The notes: generated by a model not told the origin, from the sequence alone. A stretch of 64,000 bases of DNA from Thiodiazotropha sp037384425 (GCA_037384425.1 JARROA010000004.1:106348-170347); one strand, 5' to 3'; counted from the stretch's first letter, positions 1-9,120 are shown. A program made the numbers and translations.

Positions 1-1
1 G

Positions 2-1897
2 ACCCGTTTCATCGAACTGCTGCTGGACATGGCCGAACGCACCACCGGCTCGATCCACGGTTTCCACACCACCATCCCCAGCCCCGGCCTGCCCGATCTG
101 CTGAAGAAACTGCCCTACCTGTTGAACCAGCTCTCCTGCGAGGGACTGCGCAACTGGATCGACTACGGGGTGCGTAACTACGCCACCCATCCCCAGCGCC
201 AGATCGACTACTTCAGCCTGCAGTCGGCCGATAGCCGTGCCATCCTGCAGCGCGAACGCCACGGTACCCTGTTCGCCGACCACGAGCGCCAGCTCGACCT
301 CTATATGAAGTCGCTGTGGCGCAACAAGGCCCACTTCGTGCCCTACTCCGAGGGTTTCGACGAGCTGCGCAAACCCATGCCCTACTACGACTCGCTGGGT
401 ATCCGCGTGCCCGATGTCTACGACGACAGCCAGGGCGTCACCGGCATCGACCGCTACCGCGCCCTGCTGGCCCATGTGGCGGGCCACCAGCGCTGGTCTA
501 CCCAGGTGGTGGCGGACAACTACAGCCCCTTCCAGCGGGTCGCCATCGAGACCTTCGAGGACGCCCGTGTCGACCGCCTGGCGATGCGGGAGTACCCCGG
601 CCTGCGCAAGCTCTTCCTCGCCCTGCATCCCGCCCCCGGCGAAGACGACTGCGATCCGGAGCGGGAGTCCTGCATCCGTCATCGGCTGGCCATGTTCTCC
701 CATGCCGCACTCAACCCGGAGCACGGCTACCGCAATCCCGATCTGCTGGAATTCGTGCAGCGCTTCCACGCGCTGGTCGACAGCGGCGAATCGGACACCA
801 GCCAGGTCGCCGGCCTCGCCATCTCCTACATCGCCCGTACCCGGCGCCAGGCCGATCTGGCCGCCAACGTCTACTTCGCCGATACCGAGGTGGGCTACCG
901 TGACGACAACCGCCACCTCTGGATCTATATCGAAGAGGGGGACGAAGAGGAGATGTTCGACGCGGAGCAGAAACGCAAGCACAGCGAGGAGGAGGTCGAG
1001 GGACTGCCGCCGCGCCACTATCCGGAGTGGGACTACAAGAGCAGGACCTACAACCCCGACTGGGTCAGCCTCTACGAAAGCCTCCACCCCTCCGGCAACG
1101 GCGCGGAGATCGATGCCCTGCTGGCCAAGCACCAGGCTCTGGCCAAGCAACTGAAGCGGCTGCTCGATCTGCTCAAGCCCCAGCAATACGTCCGTGTGCG
1201 CTATCAGGAAGAGGGCAGCGAACTGGATCTGGACGTGGCGATCCGCTCACTCATCGAGTACAAGAGCGGCGCCCAACCCGATCCCCGCATCAACATGAGC
1301 CACCGCAGTGACGGTCGCGATATTGCGGTGATGCTGTTGATGGATCTCTCCGAATCGGTGGATCAGATCCCCGAGGGGTGCCAACAGAGCATCCTGCAGC
1401 TAAGCCAGGAAGCGGTCTCCCTGCTCGGCTGGGCCATCGAGCAGCTGGGCGACAGCTTCGCTATTGCCGGCTTCTCCTCCAATACCCGTCACGAGGTGCG
1501 CTATCAGCACATCAAAGGCTACGGCGAGCGCTGGAACGATGAGGTCAAGGGACGCCTGGCCGCCCTGCAGGCGGGTTGGTCGACGCGCATGGGCGCAGCC
1601 ATCCGCCACGCCAACCACTACCTGAGTGCGCGCCAGGCGGACAAGAAGCTGCTGCTGATCCTCACCGACGGCGAGCCGTCGGATATCGACGTCCATGACG
1701 ACCGCCTGCTCATCGAGGACAGCCGCAAGGCGGTGCAGGAGGCCGATCAGGAGGGCATCTACACCTACTGCATCAACCTCGATCCCCACGCCGACAGCTA
1801 CGTGCGCGACATCTTCGGCAATCATTACACGGTGATCGACCGGGTGGAACGGCTGCCGGAACAGCTGCCGCGGTTGTTCATGGCGCTGACGAAATAG
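2..1897 (+). CDS. cbbO: CbbO/NorD-family VWA protein (5' partial)
   Basis: This is a von Willebrand factor A protein of the CbbO/NorD family. With the AAA+ ATPase CbbQ it reactivates inhibited Rubisco; NorD is the nitric-oxide-reductase counterpart. The frame is open to the window edge, so the N-terminus lies upstream. The ATG at 29 is probably internal, since CbbO proteins usually exceed 700 residues and only about 630 are visible. The C-terminal VWA domain has an intact MIDAS signature (MDLSESV, about residue 440 from the ATG at 29), then a second metal-site region (STRMG) and an LTDGEPSD strand. An acidic stretch (EEGDEEE) and the conserved PPRHYPEWDY block precede it. The wording matches CbbO better than NorD in my memory of the family, but cbbQ and Rubisco are not in view. 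The stop is TAG at 1895-1897. Confidence 0.78.
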   Translation, partial: TRFIELLLDMAERTTGSIHGFHTTIPSPGLPDLLKKLPYLLNQLSCEGLRNWIDYGVRNYATHPQRQIDYFSLQSADSRAILQRERHGTLFADHERQLDLYMKSLWRNKAHFVPYSEGFDELRKPMPYYDSLGIRVPDVYDDSQGVTGIDRYRALLAHVAGHQRWSTQVVADNYSPFQRVAIETFEDARVDRLAMREYPGLRKLFLALHPAPGEDDCDPERESCIRHRLAMFSHAALNPEHGYRNPDLLEFVQRFHALVDSGESDTSQVAGLAISYIARTRRQADLAANVYFADTEVGYRDDNRHLWIYIEEGDEEEMFDAEQKRKHSEEEVEGLPPRHYPEWDYKSRTYNPDWVSLYESLHPSGNGAEIDALLAKHQALAKQLKRLLDLLKPQQYVRVRYQEEGSELDLDVAIRSLIEYKSGAQPDPRINMSHRSDGRDIAVMLLMDLSESVDQIPEGCQQSILQLSQEAVSLLGWAIEQLGDSFAIAGFSSNTRHEVRYQHIKGYGERWNDEVKGRLAALQAGWSTRMGAAIRHANHYLSARQADKKLLLILTDGEPSDIDVHDDRLLIEDSRKAVQEADQEGIYTYCINLDPHADSYVRDIFGNHYTVIDRVERLPEQLPRLFMALTK

Positions 1898-1919
1898 AAG
1901 TTTGAATTATTAAGCCCAA

Positions 1920-2369
1920 TCAGGCCGCATAACGCGCCTTTGCCTCCTGCGCCTCCTTCGCCTGCTTGGCGGAGTAGGCCTTGCCCGACCAGAGCATCTC
2001 GTAGGCGATCTCCTCGTTGCCGTTCTCGCACAGCTCCAGCACCCGCTTGAACAGAGGCTGGAAGGTCTTGCTGCGATGGGACTGTTCGTGGTCTTCGAAG
2101 CTGTTCCAGAAGGTGACGATTAGCGCCTCCTTGTCGGCTAGATCGCTGTCGACCGCCTGACCGATGGTGGAGCCTTCGTTGGAGATCAGGCCGCTGTTCA
2201 AGGCCACGAAACCGCCGACGAAGCCAGTCTCCGAATGGTAGGTCTTGACGTTCTCACAGAGTTCGGCCACCCGTTCCTGCAGGTCGTCGACACTGTACTC
2301 AGGTTTCAGGATCACGCGATTGACCGTGACCACGCCATTGTAGGGGAAGTTTGCGATAAGACCGTTCAT
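1920..2369 (-). CDS. Conserved hypothetical, possible dimeric alpha/beta-barrel protein
   Basis: This 149-residue soluble protein has no signal peptide or membrane segment. I do not recognise a named family. Its alternating strand/helix pattern suggests a ferredoxin-like dimeric alpha/beta barrel of the antibiotic-biosynthesis-monooxygenase type: VVTVNRVILKP, then a helix with ELCENV, FVGGFVALNSG, and EALIVTFWNSFEDHEQSH followed by a helix. The C-terminus is a charged, alanine-rich helix. The ATG at 2367-2369 is preceded by a good Shine-Dalgarno (GGAG, about 9 nt upstream). It converges on cbbO with a 22-nt gap. The fold assignment is inference only. Confidence 0.7.
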   Translation of the reverse strand: MNGLIANFPYNGVVTVNRVILKPEYSVDDLQERVAELCENVKTYHSETGFVGGFVALNSGLISNEGSTIGQAVDSDLADKEALIVTFWNSFEDHEQSHRSKTFQPLFKRVLELCENGNEEIAYEMLWSGKAYSAKQAKEAQEAKARYAA

Positions 2370-2489
2370 TACCTTACTCCTGGTAAATCAGTTAATTCGA
2401 ATATTCTGACTAATTTACTCAGGAATGGTTCTGATACCTAAACCGCCTTCATCCAGTCGGATTTTGAGGTTTTTGCTATGGCAGTTCGG

Positions 2490-3002
2490 TCAATTTTTGG
2501 ACGTTCGAAACGGCAGTATACGCCCCTCGCCGCCAGCATCTTCAGCCCCCGCCAGTTTCTCCACAAGGCGTTCCAGAGCTGGCGGGAACTCGCTCATTAT
2601 CCGCCGATGAAGGGCTCTCACATCCTCTCTGTAGTGGACCAGCGTGATCGGAACCGGCTCGTTGATAGAAGCCCTTGGCTCATCCGCGGCAAATTGCCAG
2701 GCGAGCACGATCAGGCGACCGCCTTCCCCGTCCTGTACCGCGTAACCCCCCTGATGATCGACAAAGATGATCTCCCGGCGATCCACAATGGCAAGAAACT
2801 GCATCGAACGGATCGGCACGAACAGATGGGGCAACTCGGATCGTGCATGCAGCAGCCTGCAGCGGTTATAGAGCGGCGCGGGAATGGTCAGGACTTCCCG
2901 TTCGAGTTCTGCCGGGCGAAAGAAGGTCTCTTGAATGAATCTTCTGCTCAAGGCTGGATCCAGTCCCTGACAGGTTGTTGGAAAACCCTCGAGCGGCGCC
3001 AT
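2490..3002 (-). CDS. Hypothetical protein whose 5' end lies in a repeat element
   Basis: This open frame of 170 codons encodes a soluble protein I do not recognise. The central part (LPHLFVPIRSMQFLAIVDRR, then IIFVDHQGGYAVQDGEGGR) looks like a real beta-rich domain, followed by a helical tail. The first ATG (3000-3002) and about the first ten codons lie inside the 140-bp inverted-repeat element at 2971-3110. Either the element supplied a new start, or the original 5' end was lost or displaced. The next in-frame ATG is about 67 codons in. A non-ATG start just downstream of the element is possible. Confidence 0.5.
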   Translation of the reverse strand: MAPLEGFPTTCQGLDPALSRRFIQETFFRPAELEREVLTIPAPLYNRCRLLHARSELPHLFVPIRSMQFLAIVDRREIIFVDHQGGYAVQDGEGGRLIVLAWQFAADEPRASINEPVPITLVHYREDVRALHRRIMSEFPPALERLVEKLAGAEDAGGEGRILPFRTSKN

Positions 3003-3110
3003 ACGACGTTGAAAACGGGCTGAAAACGCCCCTGCTCGATCCAGTACACGGCGCTCTTTCGCTTCTGCCCGCCTGGCGCGGCATCCGCCAGAGACTTTTT
3101 CAACAGCCTG
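2971..3110. mobile_element. 140-bp MITE-like element with terminal inverted repeats
   Basis: The left end reads CAGGTTGTTGGAAAA and the right end, reverse-complemented, reads CAGGCTGTTGAAAAA, giving 13 of 15 matches. The interior is GC-rich and carries no convincing gene. I see no clear target-site duplication: CTGA flanks the left end and CTAG the right. The right end touches the stop codon of the 3111-3416 gene, and the left end feeds codons into the 2490-3002 frame. Ends of this type occur on small non-autonomous elements in gammaproteobacteria. No transposase is present here. Confidence 0.65.
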
Positions 3111-3416
3111 CTAGTCCTCATCTTCAAGCTCCGGATCCCAACCCAGGGATCTGGCCCGCTCAACGGCCTCTTTGTAGATCCGCTGATGGCGCTCCAATAA
3201 CTCTGGCGGCAATGAAGACACCCGGTAGCCGTATTTTTCCCACTCACGGGAGACCTGCTCGTAGAGACTGTCGATACCCTGCACGGTCCACCCCACGCAG
3301 GTCTCTGTCTCCGGAATCAGCCCGAACAGCCAGGCGTCGCGGATGATGTTGCCGGTGGGGTTCATCGCCCCGTGGGGATCCTTGTCGATACCGGGGTAGC
3401 GTTTCTGATTGTTCAT
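3111..3416 (-). CDS. Conserved hypothetical protein (about 101 aa)
   Basis: This is a small soluble protein that I do not recognise by name. The probable start is the ATG at 3414-3416 (MNNQKRYPGIDKDPHG), because the residues upstream in the open frame look unlike the rest. No strong Shine-Dalgarno supports this start. The body has a GNIIRDAWLFGLIPETETC block, then a helical region (LYEQVSREWEKYGY; LLERHQRIYKEAVERAR) and an acidic end (ELEDED). The stop codon lies immediately next to the MITE-like element, so any native terminator on this side may have been displaced. Confidence 0.6.
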   Translation of the reverse strand: MNNQKRYPGIDKDPHGAMNPTGNIIRDAWLFGLIPETETCVGWTVQGIDSLYEQVSREWEKYGYRVSSLPPELLERHQRIYKEAVERARSLGWDPELEDED

Positions 3417-3621
3417 TGGATCAATCTGCAACCGTTGAGAGAGTACCTGAATTGTAACCACAGCGCCCATGCCGGGGACATACCCCGCCACCAAATCTCC
3501 CCAGGTGGCTCAGGGTCTAGTTTCAGCATAGCTGAGAATTGCGGTTATCCACACATGAATCAGGGTTGGCCCAGAACAACAATGGTCTGGAAAGAGTTCT
3601 CCCGGACCGATACGATGCATG

Positions 3622-3627
3622 TATAAT
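3622..3627 (+). promoter_or_regulatory. Possible -10 box (TATAAT) for DAHP synthase
   Basis: A perfect TATAAT lies 35 nt before the ATG at 3662. The region 17 nt upstream is not a good -35 (CTCCCG-like), so only the -10 is supported. The rest of 3417-3661 is AT-richer than its surroundings and shows no gene. Confidence 0.4.
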
Positions 3628-3661
3628 TTACTGTTTTTAAGCCACGTATCCGTCTCCAAGC

Positions 3662-4726
3662 ATGAAACAGACAGACGACCTCCGAATCAAGGCCATCAAA
3701 GAACTGAGCCCGCCGGCACAGGTACACAAAGAGCTGCCGATTACCGATCAAGCCGCCACCACCGTTTACGAAGCCCGGCAGGCCATCCATCGTATTCTGC
3801 AGGATGAGGATGACCGTCTGCTGGTGATCATCGGACCTTGCTCGGTACACGACCCCGAAGCCGCTCTGGACTACGCCAAACGCCTGCTGCCGGTGCGTGA
3901 ACGGCTAAAAGACGACCTCGAAATCGTGATGCGGGTCTACTTCGAAAAGCCGCGCACCACTGTGGGTTGGAAGGGGCTGATCAACGACCCCACCCTGGAC
4001 GATCGTTTTGAAATCAACACCGGACTTCGCCTGGCCCGCAAGCTGCTGCTCGACATCAACAACCTGGGCCTGCCCGCCGGCACCGAATACCTCGATCTGA
4101 TCAGTCCCCAGTACATCGCCGATCTGATCAGCTGGGGCGCCATCGGCGCCCGCACCACCGAGAGCCAGGCTCATCGCGAGCTGGCCTCCGGCCTCTCCTG
4201 TCCGGTCGGTTTCAAGAACGCCACCAACGGCAGTATGCGCGTGGCCCTTGATGCTATCCGCTCCTCTTCGCGGCCACACCATTTCCTCTCGGTGACGAAA
4301 GAGGGACGTTCCGCCATCTTCTCCACCCACGGGAACGAAGACTGCCATGTCATTCTGCGTGGCGGCACACGACCCAATTACGACTCCGAGAGTATCAACA
4401 TCGCCGCCGAGGAGATGGAGAGCAACGGACTCACACCGCGGCTGATGGTCGACTTCAGCCACGCCAACAGCCGCAAGCAACACCCAAGGCAGCTGCTGGT
4501 CGGGCGCGACGTTGCCAGCCAGATCGCACGCGGTGATGAACGCATCATGGGCGCCATGATCGAGAGTTTCATCACCGCCGGGCGTCAGGACCGGATTGAG
4601 GGTAAGCCCCTCACCTATGGTCAAAGCATCACCGATGCATGTATCAGCTGGGATGACAGTGTCCCATTGCTGGAAGATCTGGCGGAAGCCATCAGACTGC
4701 GCAGGCGATCGGTCAAAGCCGCCTGA
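3662..4726 (+). CDS. aroG: 3-deoxy-7-phosphoheptulonate synthase, class I (DAHP synthase)
   Basis: This enzyme condenses phosphoenolpyruvate with erythrose 4-phosphate, the first committed step of aromatic amino-acid synthesis, in the cytoplasm. At 354 residues it matches the AroF/AroG/AroH class. The phosphate-binding IIGPCSVHDPEAALDYA motif is at about residues 57-73, followed by VYFEKPRTTVGWKG, the GARTTESQ block, NATNGS, and the late MVDFSHANS metal-binding region. All are characteristic of class I enzymes. The N-terminal 45 residues correspond to the extension that forms the feedback site in AroF/G/H, so allosteric inhibition by an aromatic amino acid is expected. Which of Phe, Tyr or Trp acts cannot be read with confidence, so the aroG symbol is approximate. 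Confidence 0.93.
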   Translation: MKQTDDLRIKAIKELSPPAQVHKELPITDQAATTVYEARQAIHRILQDEDDRLLVIIGPCSVHDPEAALDYAKRLLPVRERLKDDLEIVMRVYFEKPRTTVGWKGLINDPTLDDRFEINTGLRLARKLLLDINNLGLPAGTEYLDLISPQYIADLISWGAIGARTTESQAHRELASGLSCPVGFKNATNGSMRVALDAIRSSSRPHHFLSVTKEGRSAIFSTHGNEDCHVILRGGTRPNYDSESINIAAEEMESNGLTPRLMVDFSHANSRKQHPRQLLVGRDVASQIARGDERIMGAMIESFITAGRQDRIEGKPLTYGQSITDACISWDDSVPLLEDLAEAIRLRRRSVKAA

Positions 4727-4874
4727 GATTAGCCAGAAGCTGGAGCGAAGCCACGCAACGAACCTCCACCATGAACTATCCTGATAGGCAGGACAACGTA
4801 CATGTTTCAGGTTTCGTCGTGGTCACGAAGGACCGCGAGAAAAACACAATAAATCAAACCCAGGATGAAGCAGA

Positions 4875-6962
4875 ATGTCTGACGAAGCCATAGACCTGCT
4901 GGTAATCGGAAATACCACTCCCGAGATCGAAGCCTACCTGGACGAGATCAGGAATGAGGGTGTCGCCGCTCACGCCACTCGAATCGAACACGACGCCGAG
5001 CAGCTCGGCAAGACACTCAAAACCCAGCGTTCACTCGACATCCTCATCTACACCCTGGAGGGTAACGAATTTGGCGTCAGCCAGCTGTTCGGTGTCCTCA
5101 GCGTCACAAATCCACATCTACCCGTCATTGCTGTCACAGAGGACCCCGATGAGGAGAAACGGCTGGAACTGATGCGTCAGGGCGTTTCCGACCTGGTGGC
5201 GAGAAAAGATACAGCACACCTGGCCCAGGTGGTCCTACGCGAATACAAACACCTCAAGTTGTTGCGGCGAATGCAGCAGATCGAGCGTCAGCTGCAGGAA
5301 GCCGAGGAGCGTTGCAACGCCCTCACGGAAAATTCACGAGACGCCATCGCCTATGTCCATGAGGGCATGCATGTGACCGCCAACCAGGCCTACATGGAAC
5401 TGTTCGGTCTGGCCGGCGAGGACGAGATCGAGGGTCTGCCAATCCTCGACATGATTGCGCCCTCAGAACACAAGGCGTTCAAAAAACTGCTGCGTGATCT
5501 CAGCGCCGACAGCGAACACTCCACGGAGATGAAGACCAAGTGCCTGCGCAGCGATGGCAAGGAGTTCAACGCAGAACTGCTCTTCACACCCGCCAGCATC
5601 GACGGCGAACCTTGCACACAGGTCGTAATACGGGATCAGTCCGTATCACGTGAAGTGGAGGAAAAACTCCGACTGCTCAGCACCCAGGACGTACAGACGG
5701 GACTCTACAACCGGCAATATTTCCTCAACCTGCTGGAGAGTGAAACACGCAATCAATGCGATTCGGGCAACAACAAGCAGACATTGCTCTACATCACACT
5801 GGACAATTTCAGTGAGATACGCACCAAGGCCGGCATCAAGTACAGCGACGCCTTGCTATTGGAGATCGCCGGTCTGCTGAGAGGCATGGTGGGACGTGAT
5901 AATCTGCTCTCGCGTTTCGGTGATCATACCTTCGCAATTCTTGCCTCTGGCGACCGGCCGGATGAAGCCACGCAGTTCGCTCAACGCATCTGCGACCAGG
6001 TAAGAGAGCATGATTATCGCGACTATACCCTGGAGCCCAAACCTTCCTGCACCATCGGCATCGCATTCACATCGGATCAGATCGGCAGCGGACACGAGTT
6101 CATCACCCAGGCTTACAACGCCTGCGAAAGAGCACGCAACGAAGGCATCAGTCTCTATGCCATGAAGACCGGGGAGGTCGTTGCCGAAGACACCACCAGC
6201 GCGAGCGAGGCGCACCTCGATCACCTGATACGCTTCGCCCTGGAACATGACCAGTTCTATCTGGTCTATCAACCGATCGTGAGTCTACATGGCGACACGC
6301 GGGAGAACTATGCCGTCATGCTGCGACTCTTGGACGAGAACAAGGAAGAGATACAGCCGGATCACTTCATGGATCAGGCAGCCGCCATCGGCAAAACTCT
6401 GGAACTCGATCGCTGGGTCATTCGCAATGCCATCAAGGAATTGGCCAATCAGCGTAAACAAGGGCAGAAGATCAACTTCTTTATTCACATCACGGGGGCC
6501 TCGCTGGATGACGATACCTTGTTGCTCTACATTTGCGACTGCCTGAGGGATTATGAAGCCAAAGGGCCCTGGGTTACGTTTCAGATCAACGACAGCGATG
6601 CACGCTCACATCTGCACCAATTGAAAAAGCTGTCTGATGGCTTGAAGAAGATCAAATGCAAACTCTGTATCGATCACTTCGGCCTGACAAAGAAACCCGA
6701 ATCCATCCTCAACGAATTGCCTCTAGACTATGTTCAGTTCGATGCTTCGTTTCTGGAGGGGCTCTCTGAGGACCAATTGAAACAGGACAGCCTCAATCAC
6801 CTCAACGAAGGTATCCAGGAGAAAAATATCAAAACCATCGCCTCCGGCGTCGAGGAGGCAAGCAGTCTGGCGATACTCTGGTCAATCGGAGTCAACTATA
6901 TCCGAGGCTACTTCATTCAGGAGCCGACGCAGACCATCACCTACGACTTTCCAGGCGAATGA
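4875..6962 (+). CDS. fimX: FimX-like degenerate REC-PAS-GGDEF-EAL protein
   Basis: This 695-residue cytoplasmic signalling protein has a receiver-like domain (about 5-125) whose usual phospho-acceptor site is not an obvious Asp. A short coiled coil (125-150) and a PAS domain (150-265) follow. The GGDEF domain (270-435) carries RFGDHTF at 347-353 in place of GG(D/E)EF. The EAL domain (450-690) carries NYAVMLRL at 478-485 in place of the E-A/V-L motif. Architecture, length (Pseudomonas FimX is about 691 aa) and the two degenerate motifs match FimX, a high-affinity c-di-GMP sensor that promotes type IV pilus assembly. Neither cyclase nor phosphodiesterase activity is expected. The pilus link is inferred from the family; no pil genes are in the window. 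The ATG at 4875 follows GGATGAAGCAGA. Confidence 0.75.
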   Translation: MSDEAIDLLVIGNTTPEIEAYLDEIRNEGVAAHATRIEHDAEQLGKTLKTQRSLDILIYTLEGNEFGVSQLFGVLSVTNPHLPVIAVTEDPDEEKRLELMRQGVSDLVARKDTAHLAQVVLREYKHLKLLRRMQQIERQLQEAEERCNALTENSRDAIAYVHEGMHVTANQAYMELFGLAGEDEIEGLPILDMIAPSEHKAFKKLLRDLSADSEHSTEMKTKCLRSDGKEFNAELLFTPASIDGEPCTQVVIRDQSVSREVEEKLRLLSTQDVQTGLYNRQYFLNLLESETRNQCDSGNNKQTLLYITLDNFSEIRTKAGIKYSDALLLEIAGLLRGMVGRDNLLSRFGDHTFAILASGDRPDEATQFAQRICDQVREHDYRDYTLEPKPSCTIGIAFTSDQIGSGHEFITQAYNACERARNEGISLYAMKTGEVVAEDTTSASEAHLDHLIRFALEHDQFYLVYQPIVSLHGDTRENYAVMLRLLDENKEEIQPDHFMDQAAAIGKTLELDRWVIRNAIKELANQRKQGQKINFFIHITGASLDDDTLLLYICDCLRDYEAKGPWVTFQINDSDARSHLHQLKKLSDGLKKIKCKLCIDHFGLTKKPESILNELPLDYVQFDASFLEGLSEDQLKQDSLNHLNEGIQEKNIKTIASGVEEASSLAILWSIGVNYIRGYFIQEPTQTITYDFPGE

Positions 6963-7008
6963 AAATCTGAAAATCAGGAAGGACTGAAGACGCTCAGGAA
7001 CTGCCCGC

Positions 7009-7530
7009 TCACCAGGGAATGAAGTTGTTCCACATGGTCATGGGCCGCGAAGCGTCATGAATATTGTGATTCATCACACGCATGTCGCGTTGAATGAAAT
7101 GGGTCGATACCGTCATGGCCTTGATCGACTCCTCCATGGAATCCATGCTGGTCAGCATCGGCTCGAGCGTGCGTACATCCTGGGCCATGGAATCCACACT
7201 AACCGCCATGGTACGCACATTGGCCGACAATTGGCTGACACTGTCGGTCATGGTAATGATGTTGCTGGAAATCAGACTCATGTTGGTATCCACACTCTTG
7301 GCGAGATAGTGGACATCCTTGGCCAGGCTGAATATGAGATAAAATCCATAGGCCGCCAGTAGAATAAAGGCGAACAACGTCGGATAGACAATCAGTTCCC
7401 AGCGCCTAGCGCTGGATTCAAAGGCAAGCGAGAGGCGATCCATCGAATAGGCCTGACCGCTCTTCTCATCGATCGGATCGGCAGTTTCCGCCAACTGGTC
7501 GTTAGTCGTTGTGGTATCTTTTTTTGTCAT
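7009..7530 (-). CDS. Single-TM coiled-coil protein with C-terminal RPM...PW motif (paralogue A)
   Basis: This 173-residue protein is of unknown function. A polar N-terminus is followed by RRWELIVYPTLFAF and one transmembrane helix (about 46-68). A long methionine-, serine- and valine-rich coiled coil (about 70-155) with repeated M-x(6)-V/M spacing comes next, and the chain ends in SRPMTMWNNFIPW. It is clearly paralogous to the protein encoded at 23306-23860, sharing the RWE-x(3)-YP membrane entry, GFYLI inside the membrane helix, D-x-H-x-L after it, and the RPM...PW terminus. It likely sits in the inner membrane with the coiled coil outside the cytoplasm. Automatic pipelines may call such coiled coils chemotaxis- or initiation-factor-like; I see no methyl-accepting signature. 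Convergent to fimX. Confidence 0.75.
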   Translation of the reverse strand: MTKKDTTTTNDQLAETADPIDEKSGQAYSMDRLSLAFESSARRWELIVYPTLFAFILLAAYGFYLIFSLAKDVHYLAKSVDTNMSLISSNIITMTDSVSQLSANVRTMAVSVDSMAQDVRTLEPMLTSMDSMEESIKAMTVSTHFIQRDMRVMNHNIHDASRPMTMWNNFIPW

Positions 7531-7801
7531 GCCGATGCAAGTCCGTCTTCACCTAATTCATGTAGACAATATCGCATACTAGCACAACAAACTTACACCA
7601 CAATTAAGGAAATCCACTAGCATAATTCGATTTATGCAAATTTTCCTAAATTAATCCATTGAAATATGTAAGGTTTTCTACGGCTCAACCCGCTTGCATG
7701 ACGCTTGGTCCACCCGCCTGCAAAATACACCTCACCCGACCGTCACTACCGAAACCACTCGCTGGATCCGGATGCGATCGGGAGAGGTCCCTGGCACCCG
7801 A
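7531..7801. other. AT-rich intergenic region (271 bp)
   Basis: This gap lies between the paralogue A start and the end of the DUF302 gene. It is much richer in A and T than its neighbours from about 7550 to 7680 and probably holds the promoter for the 7009-7530 gene. I found no open frame with coding character and no clear promoter or terminator. Confidence 0.5.
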
Positions 7802-8380
7802 TCAGAACTCGCCGGTTGCACCCCGGTTCATAATGTCCAGGATGTACTCCTTGACCTTGATTGCCTCCTCCTTGAGCTCCGGCGGCAGTGGCTCACCACC
7901 GTAGATCATCATGTCCATGTTCAGGGTGATCAGCCAGAGCTTGCCCTCGTGATCTTCGATCAGCGTGATCCGGCATGGCAGGTAGGCGGAGTAGGCATCG
8001 GAATAGTCCAGCATCTTGGCCGCGGTGAGCGAGTTGCAAAAGAGGTAGATCTTCACAAAGCGGTAATCTTCTCCCAACTTGGCTTCGATATCCTTGGACA
8101 AAGGCAGTTCTCCGACGTTGGACATGTTGTGCTCGTTGGCGACGAACTTCATGGTCTGCTCCACCTCCTCGGGAGAGAGATCCTCCGCCACCGGAATTTT
8201 CCAGATACTCGCTTCAGCAGCACTTTTGGATGTCACCAGATGCTGGGTGAACTCCGCAAACACCTCTGGTGCTTGAGGGTCGAAGCCTTCAATCGATTTG
8301 TTGTATTTGACATAGACGCCAACGACCGCGATCACTGCCAGCAGTCCGATCAGTGCGAAAATGTTTTTGATAAACCCCAT
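7802..8380 (-). CDS. DUF302 domain protein, membrane-anchored
   Basis: This 192-residue protein starts with an uncleaved signal anchor (IFALIGLLAVIAVVGVYVKY, residues 7-26). A DUF302-type domain at about 90-160 carries the family-like block FVKIYLFCNS...AAKMLDYSDAYSAYLPCRITLIEDHEGKLWLI. DUF302 proteins are widespread in sulfur-oxidising and other proteobacteria; their biochemical role is unknown. The ATG at 8378-8380 follows GGAGAGAGAG, a good Shine-Dalgarno. It lies 65 nt downstream of the parA-like gene on the same strand and may share its transcript. Confidence 0.8.
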   Translation of the reverse strand: MGFIKNIFALIGLLAVIAVVGVYVKYNKSIEGFDPQAPEVFAEFTQHLVTSKSAAEASIWKIPVAEDLSPEEVEQTMKFVANEHNMSNVGELPLSKDIEAKLGEDYRFVKIYLFCNSLTAAKMLDYSDAYSAYLPCRITLIEDHEGKLWLITLNMDMMIYGGEPLPPELKEEAIKVKEYILDIMNRGATGEF

Positions 8381-8444
8381 CTCTCTCTCCAGTTACAAAT
8401 CTTTGTAATATCTATTTGGGCAGATCTATCCGCCCCATCAGCGA

Positions 8445-9080
8445 CTATTGGCTCACGTAGTCAGGATAGAGTGCAGCCGTCAGGGCATAGAACTCTTTAC
8501 TGCCTTTCCCCCGTGGATCCAATTCGTAGACTGCCAAACCCTCACTGAAGGAGCGCCTGAAAACCGTGCGCTGACAAAGTCTGTGTTTGATATAGCGTAT
8601 TCCCGGGAGTGACACCAGCGCCGCAGCAGCCTCATCGGACTCCCGGATCGCATGATGGGTGTCCGCCCGGTTGATGAACGAGAGCAGCTCGGGGCGCTCC
8701 CCATCGACCGCATCGTCCAGGAACTTGAGAAAGCGCTGTGTCGACCAGATGTCGGCCTGTGAAGGTGGTACCGGAATAATCACCCTGTCCGCCAACGCCA
8801 GCGCCAGCTTCATCGCCTCTATATCCGAGGTGCCCACATCAATCAGCACCTCGTCGTAGCCTTGAAGTTTCTTACGTGAAAGCACCGAAGCGTCTTTCAG
8901 GTTGAGGAACGGCTCGTACCCCTCTTCCATGCGAACTTCAGCCACATCGCTGAGTGTGGCCTGAGGATCGGCATCCACTACCAAAACCTCGGCTTCGGCC
9001 ATCTCCAACCAGACCGCCAGGTTGAAGGTGACTGTGCTTTTTCCCGAACCTCCTTTCAAACTACCGATAACCGTGATCAT
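8445..9080 (-). CDS. Orphan ParA/MinD-family ATPase
   Basis: This 211-residue ParA-type P-loop ATPase has a deviant Walker A (KGGSGKST, residues 9-16), the VVDADPQATLSD switch I region (33-44) and the VLIDVGTSD Walker B region. The C-terminal part contains PVPPSQADIWSTQRFL, typical of small ParA proteins that position membrane-associated or cytoplasmic cargo. There is no ParB or parS candidate next to it, so chromosome or plasmid segregation is unlikely. The upstream neighbours (same strand) are two secreted Y-x-F-R-P repeat proteins, and downstream is a DUF302 protein. Its cargo is unknown. The start is supported by GGGGAG 5-10 nt upstream of the ATG at 9078-9080. Confidence 0.85.
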   Translation of the reverse strand: MITVIGSLKGGSGKSTVTFNLAVWLEMAEAEVLVVDADPQATLSDVAEVRMEEGYEPFLNLKDASVLSRKKLQGYDEVLIDVGTSDIEAMKLALALADRVIIPVPPSQADIWSTQRFLKFLDDAVDGERPELLSFINRADTHHAIRESDEAAAALVSLPGIRYIKHRLCQRTVFRRSFSEGLAVYELDPRGKGSKEFYALTAALYPDYVSQ

Positions 9081-9120
9081 ACACTCCCCTATCTGTTGTT
9101 ATTCTGAGCATGGTAGCGGC

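Noticed and set aside
4875..6962. An active diguanylate cyclase or phosphodiesterase in the FimX-like protein
   Set aside because: The cyclase signature is FGDHTF and the EAL signature is YAVML, so key catalytic residues are absent in both domains.
8445..9080. ParA as part of a plasmid or chromosome partition system
   Set aside because: There is no ParB-like gene or repeated parS-like site beside it, and the neighbours are envelope proteins.
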